Part shown: piece by piece, positions 47,235 through 55,406 of the stretch
Position numbering within the stretch: the first letter of the stretch is position 1
Layout of the letters: each line of letters begins with the position of its first letter
From: Methylogaea oryzae
GTDB lineage: Bacteria > Pseudomonadota > Gammaproteobacteria > Methylococcales > Methylococcaceae
Assembly: GCF_019669985.1 (NCBI RefSeq)
Contig: NZ_AP019782.1
Span: forward strand, 2,722,001 to 2,786,000
Direction: 5' to 3'
Length of the DNA stretch: 64,000 bases
Notes under the pieces: model-generated
Databases searched by the model: none
Told to the model about the DNA's origin: nothing
What the model saw: the letters and a program-made list of their open reading frames with translations, nothing else
Made by a program: the position numbers and the translations under genes

Positions 47235-47831
47235 CTAGAAGTCCCGCCGGCCGTTGAAGGCCAGGGATAGGGTGGCGCCGTCGATGTATTCCAACTCGCC
47301 GCCCAGCGGGACGCCGTAGGCGATGCGGGTGGTGCGCACGCCGTAACGTTGGGCCATTTCGCCGATGTAGTGGGCGGTGGCCTCCCCTTCCACGGTGGTG
47401 TTGGTGGCCAGCACCACCTCTTTCACCTCGCCGGCCGCCAGGCGCTGCTCCAAAAGATCCATGCCCAATTCGGCGGGACCGATGCCGTCCAGGGGCGAGA
47501 GACGGCCGTTGAGCACGAAAAACACGCCGCGAAAGCAGCCGGCCTGGTCGATGGCGTAAACGTCCGTGGGCATTTCCACCACGCACAACTGGCCGTGGTC
47601 GCGGTTGGCGCTGGCGCACAGGGAACATAGCGGCTCTTCGCTTAAGCCGCGGCATTGCTCGCAGTAGCCGATATGCTCCACCGCCGCCAACAGGCTTTGC
47701 GCCAAGGCTTTCGCGCCCTCGCGGTTGCGCAGCAGCAAATGGAACGCCATGCGCTGGGCCGATTTCGGCCCCACGCCCGGCAGGCAGCGCAACGCGTGGA
47801 TGAGCTGCCCCAAATGCCCCTTGGCCTGCAT
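47235..47831 (-). CDS. recR: Recombination mediator RecR
   Basis: 198 residues. Helix-hairpin-helix [17 protein letters not shown], zinc finger [16 protein letters not shown] (57-72), and a Toprim domain ([12 protein letters not shown]... [13 protein letters not shown]). RecR acts with RecO and RecF to load RecA on SSB-coated gaps. Its start is preceded 3 bases earlier by the ybaB stop, and it is the last gene of the dnaX-ybaB-recR set. Confidence 0.97.
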   Translation of the reverse strand: MQAKGHLGQLIHALRCLPGVGPKSAQRMAFHLLLRNREGAKALAQSLLAAVEHIGYCEQCRGLSEEPLCSLCASANRDHGQLCVVEMPTDVYAIDQAGCFRGVFFVLNGRLSPLDGIGPAELGMDLLEQRLAAGEVKEVVLATNTTVEGEATAHYIGEMAQRYGVRTTRIAYGVPLGGELEYIDGATLSLAFNGRRDF

Positions 47832-47834
47832 GGC

Positions 47835-48158
47835 TTAGAACGGCAGCTTGAAGCCCGGCGGCAGCGGGATGCCGGACGTGAGGCCGGCCATTTTTTCGTC
47901 CTTGAGCTTGTCGGCGCGGCGCACCGCGTCGTTCACCGCCGCCACCACCAAGTCCTCCAGCATGTCGCGGTCATCGCCCAGCAAGCTGGGATCGATGGCG
48001 ATTTTCAGCATTTCCTTGCGGCCGTTCATGACCACTTTCACCATGCCGCCGCCGGCTTCGCCGTTCACTTCCAAGGCGGCCAGTTCTTCCTGGGCCTTCT
48101 GCGCGTTTTCCTGCATGCGCTGCGCTTGCTGCATCAGTTGGCCGATTGCGTTTTTCAT
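47835..48158 (-). CDS. ybaB: YbaB/EbfC nucleoid-associated protein
   Basis: 107 residues. [19 protein letters not shown] helix followed by the conserved [15 protein letters not shown] core and the [12 protein letters not shown] helix; ends PPGFKLPF as in the family. It binds DNA as a dimer. The ATG 48158 is chosen because it gives the family start (MKNAIGQLM) with a GAGAG site 8 bases ahead; GTG 48173 or ATG 48161 are possible. Confidence 0.95.
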   Translation of the reverse strand: MKNAIGQLMQQAQRMQENAQKAQEELAALEVNGEAGGGMVKVVMNGRKEMLKIAIDPSLLGDDRDMLEDLVVAAVNDAVRRADKLKDEKMAGLTSGIPLPPGFKLPF

Positions 48159-48341
48159 CATGTCATCTCTCACGAATCCGGAGGTTTTAAGCTTTACTGG
48201 CGTTTATTAAGCTTGAGCTTTCGCCTTTATACATCAATCGACTCAAGCCCGTCTTTCCGGCGGGGACTGCCGGCATGGCGTTGTAATTTGCGTTTGCGTG
48301 GACCACAAGAATCGAGGCCGGTGTCGGCTGGACTCGACGAT

Positions 48342-49994
48342 TTAGTCCAACGGCTGAATGGATCCCGGCACCACCTGGGCGTCGAATACTTCCTGGAACG
48401 CCGCCACCGTGGCGTCCCCTTCGATTTCCCGTTCCGCCGCCTGCTGGCGCTCGGCCTTGGCGCGGGCCAGGTGCTCGGCGGGGGTTTCCTGCTTGACCTC
48501 GGCGCTTTCCCGGATGACCAGCTTCACGGGAGTGCCGAAGTAATTCTGCAGCGCCTTGTGCAGATTGCCTTCCACCTGCTTGGTGCGCAAATGCTGGTGC
48601 TTAGGGTCCAAAACCAGCGTGCAAACGCCGTCGTCCACCCCTTGCAGCACACAGTTGGCCGCCAGCTGCTGGGTCATGCCGACGATGCCCATGGCCTGGA
48701 TCATTTGCAGCCAGTCCTGCCCCGCCCCGGCCGCCATGGGGGCGGCGGGAATCGAACCCGCGTCCGCAACCGGCGCTGCGACGGGGGCCGGCGCCTGCGG
48801 CGGGGCCGCAACCGGACGCGGCTCGGCGATAGCCGGCCGGGGCAAGGGCGGCGGGGCGGGACGCGCCGGCGCGCTGGGTTGGGCCGTCGTCCGCGCCGGC
48901 GTCGCGCCGGCCTCGTCGGGACGGAACGCCAACATGCGCAGCACCGCCATTTCGAAGCCGCTGCGCGGGTCCGGCGCATAGGGCAGATCGCGCCGGCACA
49001 GCAGGCCGATCTGGTAATACAGCTGCACGTCTTCCGGCGCCAGCTTGCCGGCCAGCTCCAGCAAGGCCTCGGCGTGCTCGTCGCCGCGCGCCGTGTCCGG
49101 CCAATGCTGGGCCAGGGCGATATGGTGCAACAGCACCAACAGCTGCTGCAACACGTCGGAGAAGTCCACCGCGTGTTCGTCCAAGGCCGCCACTTTTTCC
49201 AGCACCGCCGGGCCGTTGCCCTCGGCCAGGGCGCGCAGCAGGCCGAAAATCGGCTCGCGCGGCACCGAACCGAGCATGGCGTGCACCGCCTCGCTTTTCA
49301 CGTCGCCCATGCCGTGGACGATGGCCTGATCGAGCAAGCTGAGGCCGTCGCGCATGCTGCCGTCGGCCGCCCAGGCCAGGGCACGCAGGGCTTCGGCTTC
49401 GTAGACGATGCCTTCCTGGTCGAGCACGTGGGCCATCTGCCCGGAAATCTGCTCCGGCGACATGCGCTTCAGGTTGAACTGCAAGCAGCGCGACAGCACC
49501 GTCACCGGAATCTTCTGCGGATCGGTGGTGGCCAGCAGGAACTTGACGTGCAGCGGCGGCTCTTCCAGCGTCTTCAACAGCGCGTTGAAGCTGTGGCCGG
49601 AAAGCATGTGCACTTCGTCGATGAGGTAAATCTTGTAGCGGCCCTTGGTGGGCGCGTACTGGGCGTTTTCCAGCAGGTCGCGGGTGTCTTCCACCTTGGT
49701 GCGGGAAGCCGCGTCCACCTCGATCAGGTCGACGAAACGGCCTTCGTCGATTTCCTTGCAGGACGGGCAAGCGCCGCAGGGATCGAACGCCTGGCGGTTT
49801 TCGCAATTGAGCGCCTTGGCCAGAATGCGGGCCAAAGAGGTCTTGCCGACGCCGCGGGTGCCGGTGAACAAATAAGCGTGATGGGTACGGTCGCGCTCGA
49901 GGGCGTGGGTGAGCGCTTTGACCACGTGCTCTTGCCCAACCACCTGGCTGAATGTGCGCGGACGCCACTTGCGTGCAAGAACCTGGTAGGCCAT
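48342..49994 (-). CDS. dnaX: DNA polymerase III subunits gamma/tau
   Basis: 550 residues. Clamp-loader ATPase with Walker A GTRGVGKTS (about 45-53), zinc-binding cysteines (CENRQAFDPCGACPSC, 64-79), Walker B LIDEVHMLS, and SRC motif (VLSRCLQF). A proline/alanine-rich linker (about 360-430) joins to the shortened tau C-terminus. No A-AAA-AAG frameshift site is seen, so a gamma form, if any, would arise another way. The start MAYQVLARKWRP matches the family; upstream frame extension covers the SRP RNA gene and is rejected. Confidence 0.96.
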   Translation of the reverse strand: MAYQVLARKWRPRTFSQVVGQEHVVKALTHALERDRTHHAYLFTGTRGVGKTSLARILAKALNCENRQAFDPCGACPSCKEIDEGRFVDLIEVDAASRTKVEDTRDLLENAQYAPTKGRYKIYLIDEVHMLSGHSFNALLKTLEEPPLHVKFLLATTDPQKIPVTVLSRCLQFNLKRMSPEQISGQMAHVLDQEGIVYEAEALRALAWAADGSMRDGLSLLDQAIVHGMGDVKSEAVHAMLGSVPREPIFGLLRALAEGNGPAVLEKVAALDEHAVDFSDVLQQLLVLLHHIALAQHWPDTARGDEHAEALLELAGKLAPEDVQLYYQIGLLCRRDLPYAPDPRSGFEMAVLRMLAFRPDEAGATPARTTAQPSAPARPAPPPLPRPAIAEPRPVAAPPQAPAPVAAPVADAGSIPAAPMAAGAGQDWLQMIQAMGIVGMTQQLAANCVLQGVDDGVCTLVLDPKHQHLRTKQVEGNLHKALQNYFGTPVKLVIRESAEVKQETPAEHLARAKAERQQAAEREIEGDATVAAFQEVFDAQVVPGSIQPLD

Positions 49995-50037
49995 GGTCTG
50001 AGCCGAAGGGGGAGGCGTGTGGGAGAAACGTGGCGGC

Positions 50038-50140
50038 GGTCCTGCCAGCCGCACCCCGGCACCCGAATCCACTGCTGCCGCTGCTCCCTTCCGGGCCTGA
50101 CGGGGTTCACAATGTATCGTTGCGGGGGGACCGACAGGCC
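50038..50140 (-). ncRNA. ffs: Signal recognition particle RNA (4.5S, bacterial small type)
   Basis: On the minus strand GTCAGGCCCGGAAGGGAGCA is the universal SRP domain IV loop, and about 35 bases later comes the matching strand with GGGTGCCGGGGTGCGGCTGG. The 5' end GGGCCTGTCGG pairs with the 3' end GGCTGGCAGGACC with one bulge. A TATACT -10 (50150-50145) precedes. Ends are read by pairing and may be off by a few bases. It lies just upstream of dnaX, a common location. Confidence 0.93.
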
Positions 50141-50449
50141 CACCAGTATAGCGTTAGTCCTGCATCAGGACGAGAGGAATTATGCCCGATCCGGCGACGG
50201 ATGGCAACCGGAAGGTGCGCGGTGGTTGGCCGTGGGCAAGGCGCGCACGACACAAACCGTGGAGTCGCCACGATGCTTGCCGCTCACCGTAACCCGCCAA
50301 GCGGTCTACACACCGCCTGTATAGAAAGCAATGAATGGGGGCTTCAATCGCGAACGGTGCGGTTCGCCGACTCACCGCACCCTACGGGCTAGGTGAAGGC
50401 TATAAATATCTTCTCGGTACATATTTACCTATGAAGCGGATGCCTTGTT
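50141..50449. other. Intergenic region between ffs and the integron cassette remnant
   Basis: 309 bases that contain the ffs promoter at the left and DNA with palindromic pieces (GGTGCGGTTCGCC, CACCGCACCCTAC near 50355-50390) similar to dispersed repeats. No gene is seen. It may be an old cassette without a recognisable reading frame. Confidence 0.4.
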
Positions 50450-50515
50450 GCCTAACGTGGAGCTAACCGGCCTGCGCGGCTTTTGGCGCAGGGCCGGTTG
50501 AGAGCAGGGTTAGCC
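50450..50515 (-). repeat. attC-like recombination site (integron cassette)
   Basis: On the minus strand: R'' box GGCTAAC (50515-50509), spacer, L'' TCTCAACCGG, loop with CCAAAAG, L' CCGGTTAGCTCC, and R' box GTTAGGC (50456-50450), which fits the GTTRRRY core. The arms pair over nearly the whole 66 bases. The preceding gene stop TAG lies inside the L' box, as in many cassettes. R'' deviates from RYYYAAC at one position. Confidence 0.82.
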
Positions 50516-51056
50516 GCGCCTTCAATACAGGCTCAAGGATATCGGCTCTCTTCACTGCGCTTTCAATAGTGATTTCGTCGTTCGCATAAAGCTCCCATAG
50601 CTCGCGCATTTCTGGCTCTAGCTTCTCGATGGCCATTACCCCGGTATTTCCTGTCGTTAACCCAACCCATATATAGCTTGCAGCAGCTTCGACGGTGTCG
50701 ATACCTTTCTTATACCACTGCTCGGATTGAACCGTGACGTCTAGACCACCAGACCAGTGCAAGTAGGCAGAGACCTTCCCACTGTGTTGAATAAGCGCTC
50801 GGTTGTCCCATGCCGTTATTGGCACCCCAGCGGGAGCCATTGCCTTTGTAAACGCCACAAGCCGCTCGTATCTTGGGATGAGTTTTCCAATAATTTCGTT
50901 GAGCTTATTGGCATTGCCACTGCACCTCTTGTACTCGCGAGCTTCCAATTTCGTGCCAACGCCAACAATCAATTGCTCAAACAACAGTTGCTCAATGGCG
51001 AGCCGCGTCTCAAGTGCGGCGTATTCGAGAGCGCTGATATTTTTAAATCGAGCCAT
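50463..51056 (-). CDS. Hypothetical integron-cassette protein
   Basis: 197 residues, soluble, mixed helix/strand, AT-richer than flanking genes. No known domain. Segments such as ALEYAALETRLAIEQLLFEQ suggest a helical N-terminus. It is followed directly by an attC-like site that holds its stop codon, and preceded by a second attC-like site, so it looks like a mobile gene cassette of unknown function. Start ATG 51056 fits an AAGG site nearby. Confidence 0.7.
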   Translation of the reverse strand: MARFKNISALEYAALETRLAIEQLLFEQLIVGVGTKLEAREYKRCSGNANKLNEIIGKLIPRYERLVAFTKAMAPAGVPITAWDNRALIQHSGKVSAYLHWSGGLDVTVQSEQWYKKGIDTVEAAASYIWVGLTTGNTGVMAIEKLEPEMRELWELYANDEITIESAVKRADILEPVLKARLTLLSTGPAPKAAQAG

Positions 51057-51156
51057 GAAAGAGCCTTGTACGCACGACCAGACGACTCGAAGAAATTTGT
51101 CTCGGTGACAATTTCATTAGGAGCGCGTTGCGTGAAGGTTGGGATCGGCATCGTGC

Positions 51157-51234
51157 GACTAACGTGAAACTAAGGCGCGCGCCTCAGGCGCGTCCCAGCG
51201 ACCGGAGGGAGCGAACTTGAGCGTAGCGTTGGGG
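51157..51234 (-). repeat. Second attC-like recombination site
   Basis: Minus strand: R'' CCCCAAC (51234-51228), spacer GCTAC, L'' GCTCAAG, a stem-loop ending CCTTAGTTTC (L'), and R' GTTAGTC (51163-51157). Spacer and box geometry match the site at 50450-50515, with weaker core fit. It separates the two hypothetical cassette genes. Confidence 0.7.
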
Positions 51235-51244
51235 GGCGAAACGT

Positions 51245-51589
51245 TCAAAGTAGCGTACCTAATGCTTGCAAGAAGAATCCCATCGCGATCAACCACATGC
51301 CGTACTGAAAATACTTCTTCTCCACATTGGCGCGGGTAACCTCGATTTTTCCTCCATCAGAGAAAGATCCGTAATACGGTGTTTTCAGGGACGCAACGAC
51401 GACACCGATGATGTCGATATTCAACCCCGCGACGGAGAACAACTTGTTAGGGAGGGTCTTAGCCAGGTCGGTAACGCAATAGAAAAGAGGCCAAATCACC
51501 ACCACAGACAGAACGATGATGGCGATATGTAATGGTTTCCACTCGACCTTAACTTCATCATCCTTCGGATAGCGCGGCTTTTCGTTCAT
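51245..51589 (-). CDS. Hypothetical small membrane protein (integron cassette)
   Basis: 114 residues with two hydrophobic helices (about 20-40 and 98-113) and a charged middle (DGGKIEVTRANVEKKYFQYG). No known family. The start at ATG 51589 was chosen over an in-frame 72-residue extension that runs into repeat-rich DNA. An attC-like site follows 10 bases after its stop, so it is probably the upstream cassette of the pair. Confidence 0.65.
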   Translation of the reverse strand: MNEKPRYPKDDEVKVEWKPLHIAIIVLSVVVIWPLFYCVTDLAKTLPNKLFSVAGLNIDIIGVVVASLKTPYYGSFSDGGKIEVTRANVEKKYFQYGMWLIAMGFFLQALGTLL

Positions 51590-51900
51590 GGAGCCCCCCC
51601 CAACTGTTGATCGAACAGAATCTTGTATAACTGTGCTAAACGGAATCCGTATAGCACGCCGTCCACGCGACGCGGCGGTAGCCTTCCGCTGCAGCATACA
51701 CCTGCCCACTCCGAAGGCCATCAGCCATGCTAAGTAGGCGCAAAACCCCGTTTGCCGCGCCGAGCACCGCAGCTTGGGCCGGGATAACCCGCAGGGCCGC
51801 CGCATGGATGCGGCGGGTTGGGCGTCAGGCCAGGGATGGCCTGTCGGCCAACTCCCGGTCCAAGCGAGGAGCGCAGGGCACCCCGAAGGGGCGTGGCAAT

Positions 51901-51959
51901 CGGGCGGCCTTTTCTTTGGTTACTTTCTTTTGGCCGCACAAAAGAAAGTAACCCGCCCG
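51901..51959. repeat. Long hairpin with TTACTTTC arms
   Basis: Outer arms CGGGCGG/CCGCCCG (51901-51907, 51953-51959) and inner perfect 13-bp arms GTTACTTTCTTTT/AAAAGAAAGTAAC (51919-51931, 51940-51952), 8-base loop. The motif is widespread in proteobacterial genomes as an interspersed palindrome. Confidence 0.8.
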
Positions 51960-52016
51960 TGGGTGCGGATAACCCACATTCAAATAAGCCCGCCGCGCAG
52001 CGGCAACCATTTCAAT

Positions 52017-52053
52017 CTCCCTCACCCTGCCCTCTCCCAGAGGGAGAGGGGAC
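52017..52053. repeat. CTCTCCC-type palindromic element
   Basis: Stem CCTCTCCC/GGGAGAGG (52031-52038, 52042-52049) with a 3-base loop, preceded by CTCCCTCACCCTGC. Same family as the elements found inside cobJ-cobK, cbiD and cobN. Confidence 0.8.
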
Positions 52054-52097
52054 TTGAAGCATAGCGCTGCAGCATAAGTCGACGTCGACACCCGTCC

Positions 52098-52166
52098 GGT
52101 GGGTTACGACGCGCGGCCATACCATATCAAGATTCGAAGGCGGATTTTGTGCGCGTCTAACCCACC
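52098..52166. repeat. GGGTTA-type hairpin repeat next to cobJ-cobK stop
   Basis: Arms GGTGGGTTACGACGCG (52098-52113) and CGCGTCTAACCCACC (52152-52166) with one bulge. Belongs to the same repeat family as 25564-25635 and 32490-32562; it directly abuts the cobJ-cobK stop and could act as a terminator stem. Confidence 0.7.
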
Positions 52167-53888
52167 CTACCTCGGCGGCAACCGAGCCACCAGCTCCCGC
52201 AACAGCTCCTCCACATCCCCCGTCGCATAGGGATAATCGAAATGCGGCCGCTTCACCACCAGCAACGGTATCCCCAGGGCCTGGGCCGCCGCCGCCTTGT
52301 CGGCGAAACCGCCCACGTCTCCCGAATCCTTGGTGATGACGCAGTCGATGCCCCAATCGCGCCACAGGGCTTCGTTCAAGCCTCGGGAAATCGGCCCCTG
52401 CATGGCGCAGATGTTTTTGCGGGGAATGCCTTGCTCCTCGGCGCGGCGGAACAAGTCGGGGTCGGGCGTCAGGCGGACGAACCATTGGCACTGCTCGGCG
52501 CCGGGGGCCTGGACGAACTGGGACACATCCTTGGAGCCGGTGGAGAGGAAGATGCGCCGACCCAGTTGCACCGCCTTGGCGGCCGCTTCCGCCATGTCAG
52601 CGCAGGGCACGGTGCCGGGCGGGTCTTCGCCGGGGTCGCGCTCGTAACGCAGATAGGGCACGCCCAGCTTTTCCGCCAGGGCCATGAGCTTGGGCTTGAT
52701 GATCGCCGCATGGGGATGGGTGGCGTCGACGATGGCGCGGGCGCCCCGCTCGGCCAGCCAGCGGGCGCGGGCGTCCACGTCGCCTAAACCTTGCTCGACA
52801 TGCAGGCCGGGGCAGGCGCGGCGGGCCACTTCGGCGCCGTAGACGGTGGCGGCGGACAGCGCCACCGGCCAGCCGGCTTCGGCCAGGCGGCGCGCCAGGG
52901 CGTTGCCGTCGCTGGTGCCGGAGTAGACCCAGATGGCGTTGTGGGGGGGCTGGCTAACCTGTTCCCCGGAACTTGTTACGGGCGCGATTCCGGCCCCCTC
53001 TCCCCCAGGGAGAGGGTTGGGGTGAGGGGTGGATAAAAGGCCGCGACCTTCCCCCCCCTCACCCTGCCCTATCCCTGGGGGAAAGCCGCCGCGCAGCGGA
53101 AAAGGTAAGGCTTCTTGAGAGGGTTCTGAAATGGCGCTCGATGCGACGCCCTGCTCCCACCCATGATACCCCCGCGGCGTATAAATCCACTGCCGCTTGC
53201 GGCGCGTATGGCGGTTGCCGATGACCAGGCTGGTGAGCATGTCGAAACGCTGCTGGCGCAATTCCTCCAGAGTGCAAATACGGGCCGACTGTTCCGGCCG
53301 GTAGGCGTTGCGCACCACGCCGCAGAGGGTGTCCGGCCCTTTGCCTTCCAACAGGATATCGAGGATGCGATAGACCCCTTCCTGGCGCGCCTGGCTCTGC
53401 ACGTTGTACAGCACGCAGGCAAGGTCCGCCTGGGCGATGGCGCGGGCGCGCTGTTCGATCCACTCCCAGGGACAGAGCAGATCCGACAGGCTCAGGGTGG
53501 CGAAATCGTGGGACAACGGCGCGCCCAGCAGCGAGGCGCAAGCTGTGGCGGCGGTGACGCCGGGGTAGACTTTGACCTCGAAGGTGTCGTCCTCGGCCAT
53601 CTCGTCGAAAGCCAGGGTGGCCAGGGCGTAGACGCCGATGTCGCCGCTGGAAACCAGCGCCGCCTGCTTGCCCTGGCGGGCATGGGCGATGGCGGCGGCG
53701 GCCCGCTCGCGCTCCTGGGTCAAGGGCAAGTCGATCACTTCCTTGCCTTCCAGCCAAGGCGCGATCCAGCGGAAATACAGGCCGTAGCCCACCACCACGT
53801 CGCTATCCAAAATGGCCTGCTTCGCCTGCGGCGTCACCAATTCCGCATAGCCCGGCCCTACCGACACCAAATGCAATATACCGTTCAT
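52167..53888 (-). CDS. cobJ-cobK: Fused precorrin-3B C17-methyltransferase (CobJ/CbiH) and precorrin-6A reductase (CobK/CbiJ)
   Basis: 573 residues. Residues 1-245 are CobJ/CbiH (HLVSVGPGYAELVTPQAK start; SAM-methyltransferase GDIGVYALATLAFDEMAE), residues 318-573 are CobK/CbiJ (WVYSGTSDGNALARRLAEAG; LSTGSKDVSQF). The linker (about 250-316) is read from palindromic repeat DNA (52996-53083). Both steps belong to corrin ring building. Start ATG 53888 overlaps the cbiG stop by ATGA. Last gene of the minus-strand operon. Confidence 0.92.
   Translation of the reverse strand: MNGILHLVSVGPGYAELVTPQAKQAILDSDVVVGYGLYFRWIAPWLEGKEVIDLPLTQERERAAAAIAHARQGKQAALVSSGDIGVYALATLAFDEMAEDDTFEVKVYPGVTAATACASLLGAPLSHDFATLSLSDLLCPWEWIEQRARAIAQADLACVLYNVQSQARQEGVYRILDILLEGKGPDTLCGVVRNAYRPEQSARICTLEELRQQRFDMLTSLVIGNRHTRRKRQWIYTPRGYHGWEQGVASSAISEPSQEALPFPLRGGFPPGIGQGEGGEGRGLLSTPHPNPLPGGEGAGIAPVTSSGEQVSQPPHNAIWVYSGTSDGNALARRLAEAGWPVALSAATVYGAEVARRACPGLHVEQGLGDVDARARWLAERGARAIVDATHPHAAIIKPKLMALAEKLGVPYLRYERDPGEDPPGTVPCADMAEAAAKAVQLGRRIFLSTGSKDVSQFVQAPGAEQCQWFVRLTPDPDLFRRAEEQGIPRKNICAMQGPISRGLNEALWRDWGIDCVITKDSGDVGGFADKAAAAQALGIPLLVVKRPHFDYPYATGDVEELLRELVARLPPR
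52996..53083. repeat. Head-to-head palindromic repeat pair inside cobJ-cobK
   Basis: CCCTCTCCC/GGGAGAGGG (52996-53004, 53008-53016) followed by an inverted second copy (CCCCTCACCCTGCCC, 53055-53083). The pair lies in frame in the linker between the two enzyme halves, coding segments such as TPHPNPLPGGEGA. Confidence 0.85.
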
Positions 53889-54643
53889 ACCCAAGGAGTC
53901 CACGAATCCAATACCACCGCCACGGCCACGCCGTTCAAAGTCGTTTTCGGCACCGCCAGCCGCCCGCGCGGGCAGGCGATCAGCGCCGCCGGCTCGCACA
54001 CGCCGTCCACCCCCAGGTTTTCCCGCACCCATTCCGACGGCTCGCTCACCCAGGGCCGATCGGAAATCTGCTGCAGGGCGATGACGCGCAGGGGCAGTTG
54101 GTACCGTTCGCAAAAGGCCAGCAGGCCCGGTTCGTTGGCTTTCACCGACACCGTCGCCACTTCCCGCACCAGGTCCAGCGACGCATCGCCCAGGGCCTGC
54201 CGCACCGCCGCCTCGATGGCTTCCTCCGACACGTCGCGGCGGCAGCCGATGCCCAGCACCAGGGGCTTGCGCGCTTCGGTGGCGGTGGTGACGACGGGGA
54301 TGGCGCCCACGGTGTTGGCGACCCGCTGCGCCAATCGGTTGGCGCCGCCCTCGTGGCCGCCCAGCAAGGCGATGGCGTAGCGGGCCGCCTCGTCCACCGT
54401 CACCACGCAGGGATCGGAACGCTTGTCCTGCAGCAGGCCGTCCACATAGCGCACGGCGATGCCGGTGGCCATGATCAGCAGCCATTGGCGGTAACAGCCG
54501 AACACCCGGCGGAACTGCTCCAGGGGCGCGATTTCCGTCACCAGCCAGGGCCGCAGCAAGTCGCCGCCCAGTTGTTGCTGCAGGCGCTCGCCCAGGGCTT
54601 CCGCCTCGGCGCGCACCAGCCAGATGCCCAGTTCATGCTCCAT
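53885..54643 (-). CDS. cbiG: Cobalt-precorrin-5A hydrolase CbiG (short form)
   Basis: 252 residues. CbiG opens the delta-lactone of the corrin intermediate in the anaerobic route. The N-terminal part has IMATGIAVRYVDGLLQDK and GGHEGGANRLA; the C-terminal half is the CobE-like region (LGIGCRRDVSEEAIEAAVRQ). It is shorter than CbiG forms with a middle domain. The ATG at 54643 is preceded by AAGGGGG with 6-base spacing. Overlaps cobM by 11 bases and cobJ-cobK by 4. Confidence 0.88.
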   Translation of the reverse strand: MEHELGIWLVRAEAEALGERLQQQLGGDLLRPWLVTEIAPLEQFRRVFGCYRQWLLIMATGIAVRYVDGLLQDKRSDPCVVTVDEAARYAIALLGGHEGGANRLAQRVANTVGAIPVVTTATEARKPLVLGIGCRRDVSEEAIEAAVRQALGDASLDLVREVATVSVKANEPGLLAFCERYQLPLRVIALQQISDRPWVSEPSEWVRENLGVDGVCEPAALIACPRGRLAVPKTTLNGVAVAVVLDSWTPWV

Positions 54644-55406
54644 CGTCATCCCCCTTGCCCCGGAAGGCGTGGACGTAATCGGCGGCATACAACCGCGAAT
54701 CGCCGCCGCTGTCCTCCGCCAACACCGGGCCGACCAGCAGCAGCGTAGTCAGGCGCCAGTCTTTGCCGTCGACCTCGTCCAACAGACGCCCCAAAGTGCC
54801 GCGATGAATGGTCTGGTCCGGCCAGGTGGCGCGGCGCACCAGGGCCACCGGCGCATCCGGCCCGTAATGGCGCAGCAAGGTGTCCACCGTCTGCTTGAGC
54901 TTGGCGCCGGACAGGAACAGACAGAGCGTAGTTCCATGGGCCGCCAGGCTGTCCAGGTCTTCTCCCGCCGGCATGGGCGAGGCGCGGCCCTCGCTGCGGG
55001 TGAGGATCACCGTCTGCGCCACGCCCGGCTTGGTCAGCTCGCTGCCCAGGGCGGCGGCGGCGGCGCTGTAGGACGACACGCCGGGGACGATTTGGTAGTC
55101 CATGTCCAGCGCTTTCAGCCGGCGCATCTGCTCGGCGGTGGCGCCGTAGAGGGCGGGGTCGCCCGAGTGCAGCCGGGCCACGTCCCAGCCGTTGGCCTTG
55201 GCGCGGCGATAGTGTTCCATCTGCTGGTCCAGGTCCAGGCCGGCGGTGTCGACGATTTCCGCGTCGGGCCGGCACCAGCCCAGCATTTCCTGCGGCACCA
55301 GGGAACCGGCGTACAGCACCAGCGGCACGGTTTGCAGCAGCTTCATGCCGCGCACGGTAATCAAATCGGCGGCGCCGGGGCCGGCGCCTATGAAATAAAC
55401 GGTCAT
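54633..55406 (-). CDS. cobM: Precorrin-4 C11-methyltransferase (CobM/CbiF)
   Basis: 257 residues of the SAM-dependent tetrapyrrole methylase fold: MTVYFIGAGPGAADLITVRG, the GDPALYGATAEQMRRL motif and the long conserved PGVSSYSAAAAALG segment. It methylates C11 of the corrin ring. Start overlaps the cobI stop by ATGA. Confidence 0.93.
   Translation of the reverse strand: MTVYFIGAGPGAADLITVRGMKLLQTVPLVLYAGSLVPQEMLGWCRPDAEIVDTAGLDLDQQMEHYRRAKANGWDVARLHSGDPALYGATAEQMRRLKALDMDYQIVPGVSSYSAAAAALGSELTKPGVAQTVILTRSEGRASPMPAGEDLDSLAAHGTTLCLFLSGAKLKQTVDTLLRHYGPDAPVALVRRATWPDQTIHRGTLGRLLDEVDGKDWRLTTLLLVGPVLAEDSGGDSRLYAADYVHAFRGKGDDDGA

Larger units (their letters stand above)
51590..52166. other. Repeat-rich intergenic region between cassette remnant and cobalamin operon
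   Basis: 577 bases without a gene. It contains a hairpin at 51901-51959, an REP-like palindrome at 52017-52053 and a GGGTTA-type hairpin at 52098-52166. No integrase (intI) reading frame is seen. Short open frames here (for example on both strands between 51774 and 52091) code repeat-derived peptides and are not genes. Confidence 0.5.

Noticed and set aside
49190-49200. A-rich tract in dnaX as programmed frameshift site
   Set aside because: The sequence reads GGAAAAAGTG, which does not fit the A-AAA-AAG heptamer, and it is too early in the gene.
49995-50072. N-terminal extension of DnaX
   Set aside because: Would run through the SRP RNA gene; the family start MAYQVLARKWRP is at 49994.
51774-52091. 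Short open frames coding PHPNPLP-like peptides
   Set aside because: They arise from CTCTCCC-type palindromic repeat DNA on both strands and have no start signals.
51590-52166. Search for an integron integrase next to the attC sites
   Set aside because: No open frame of integrase length or motif on either strand in the gap.
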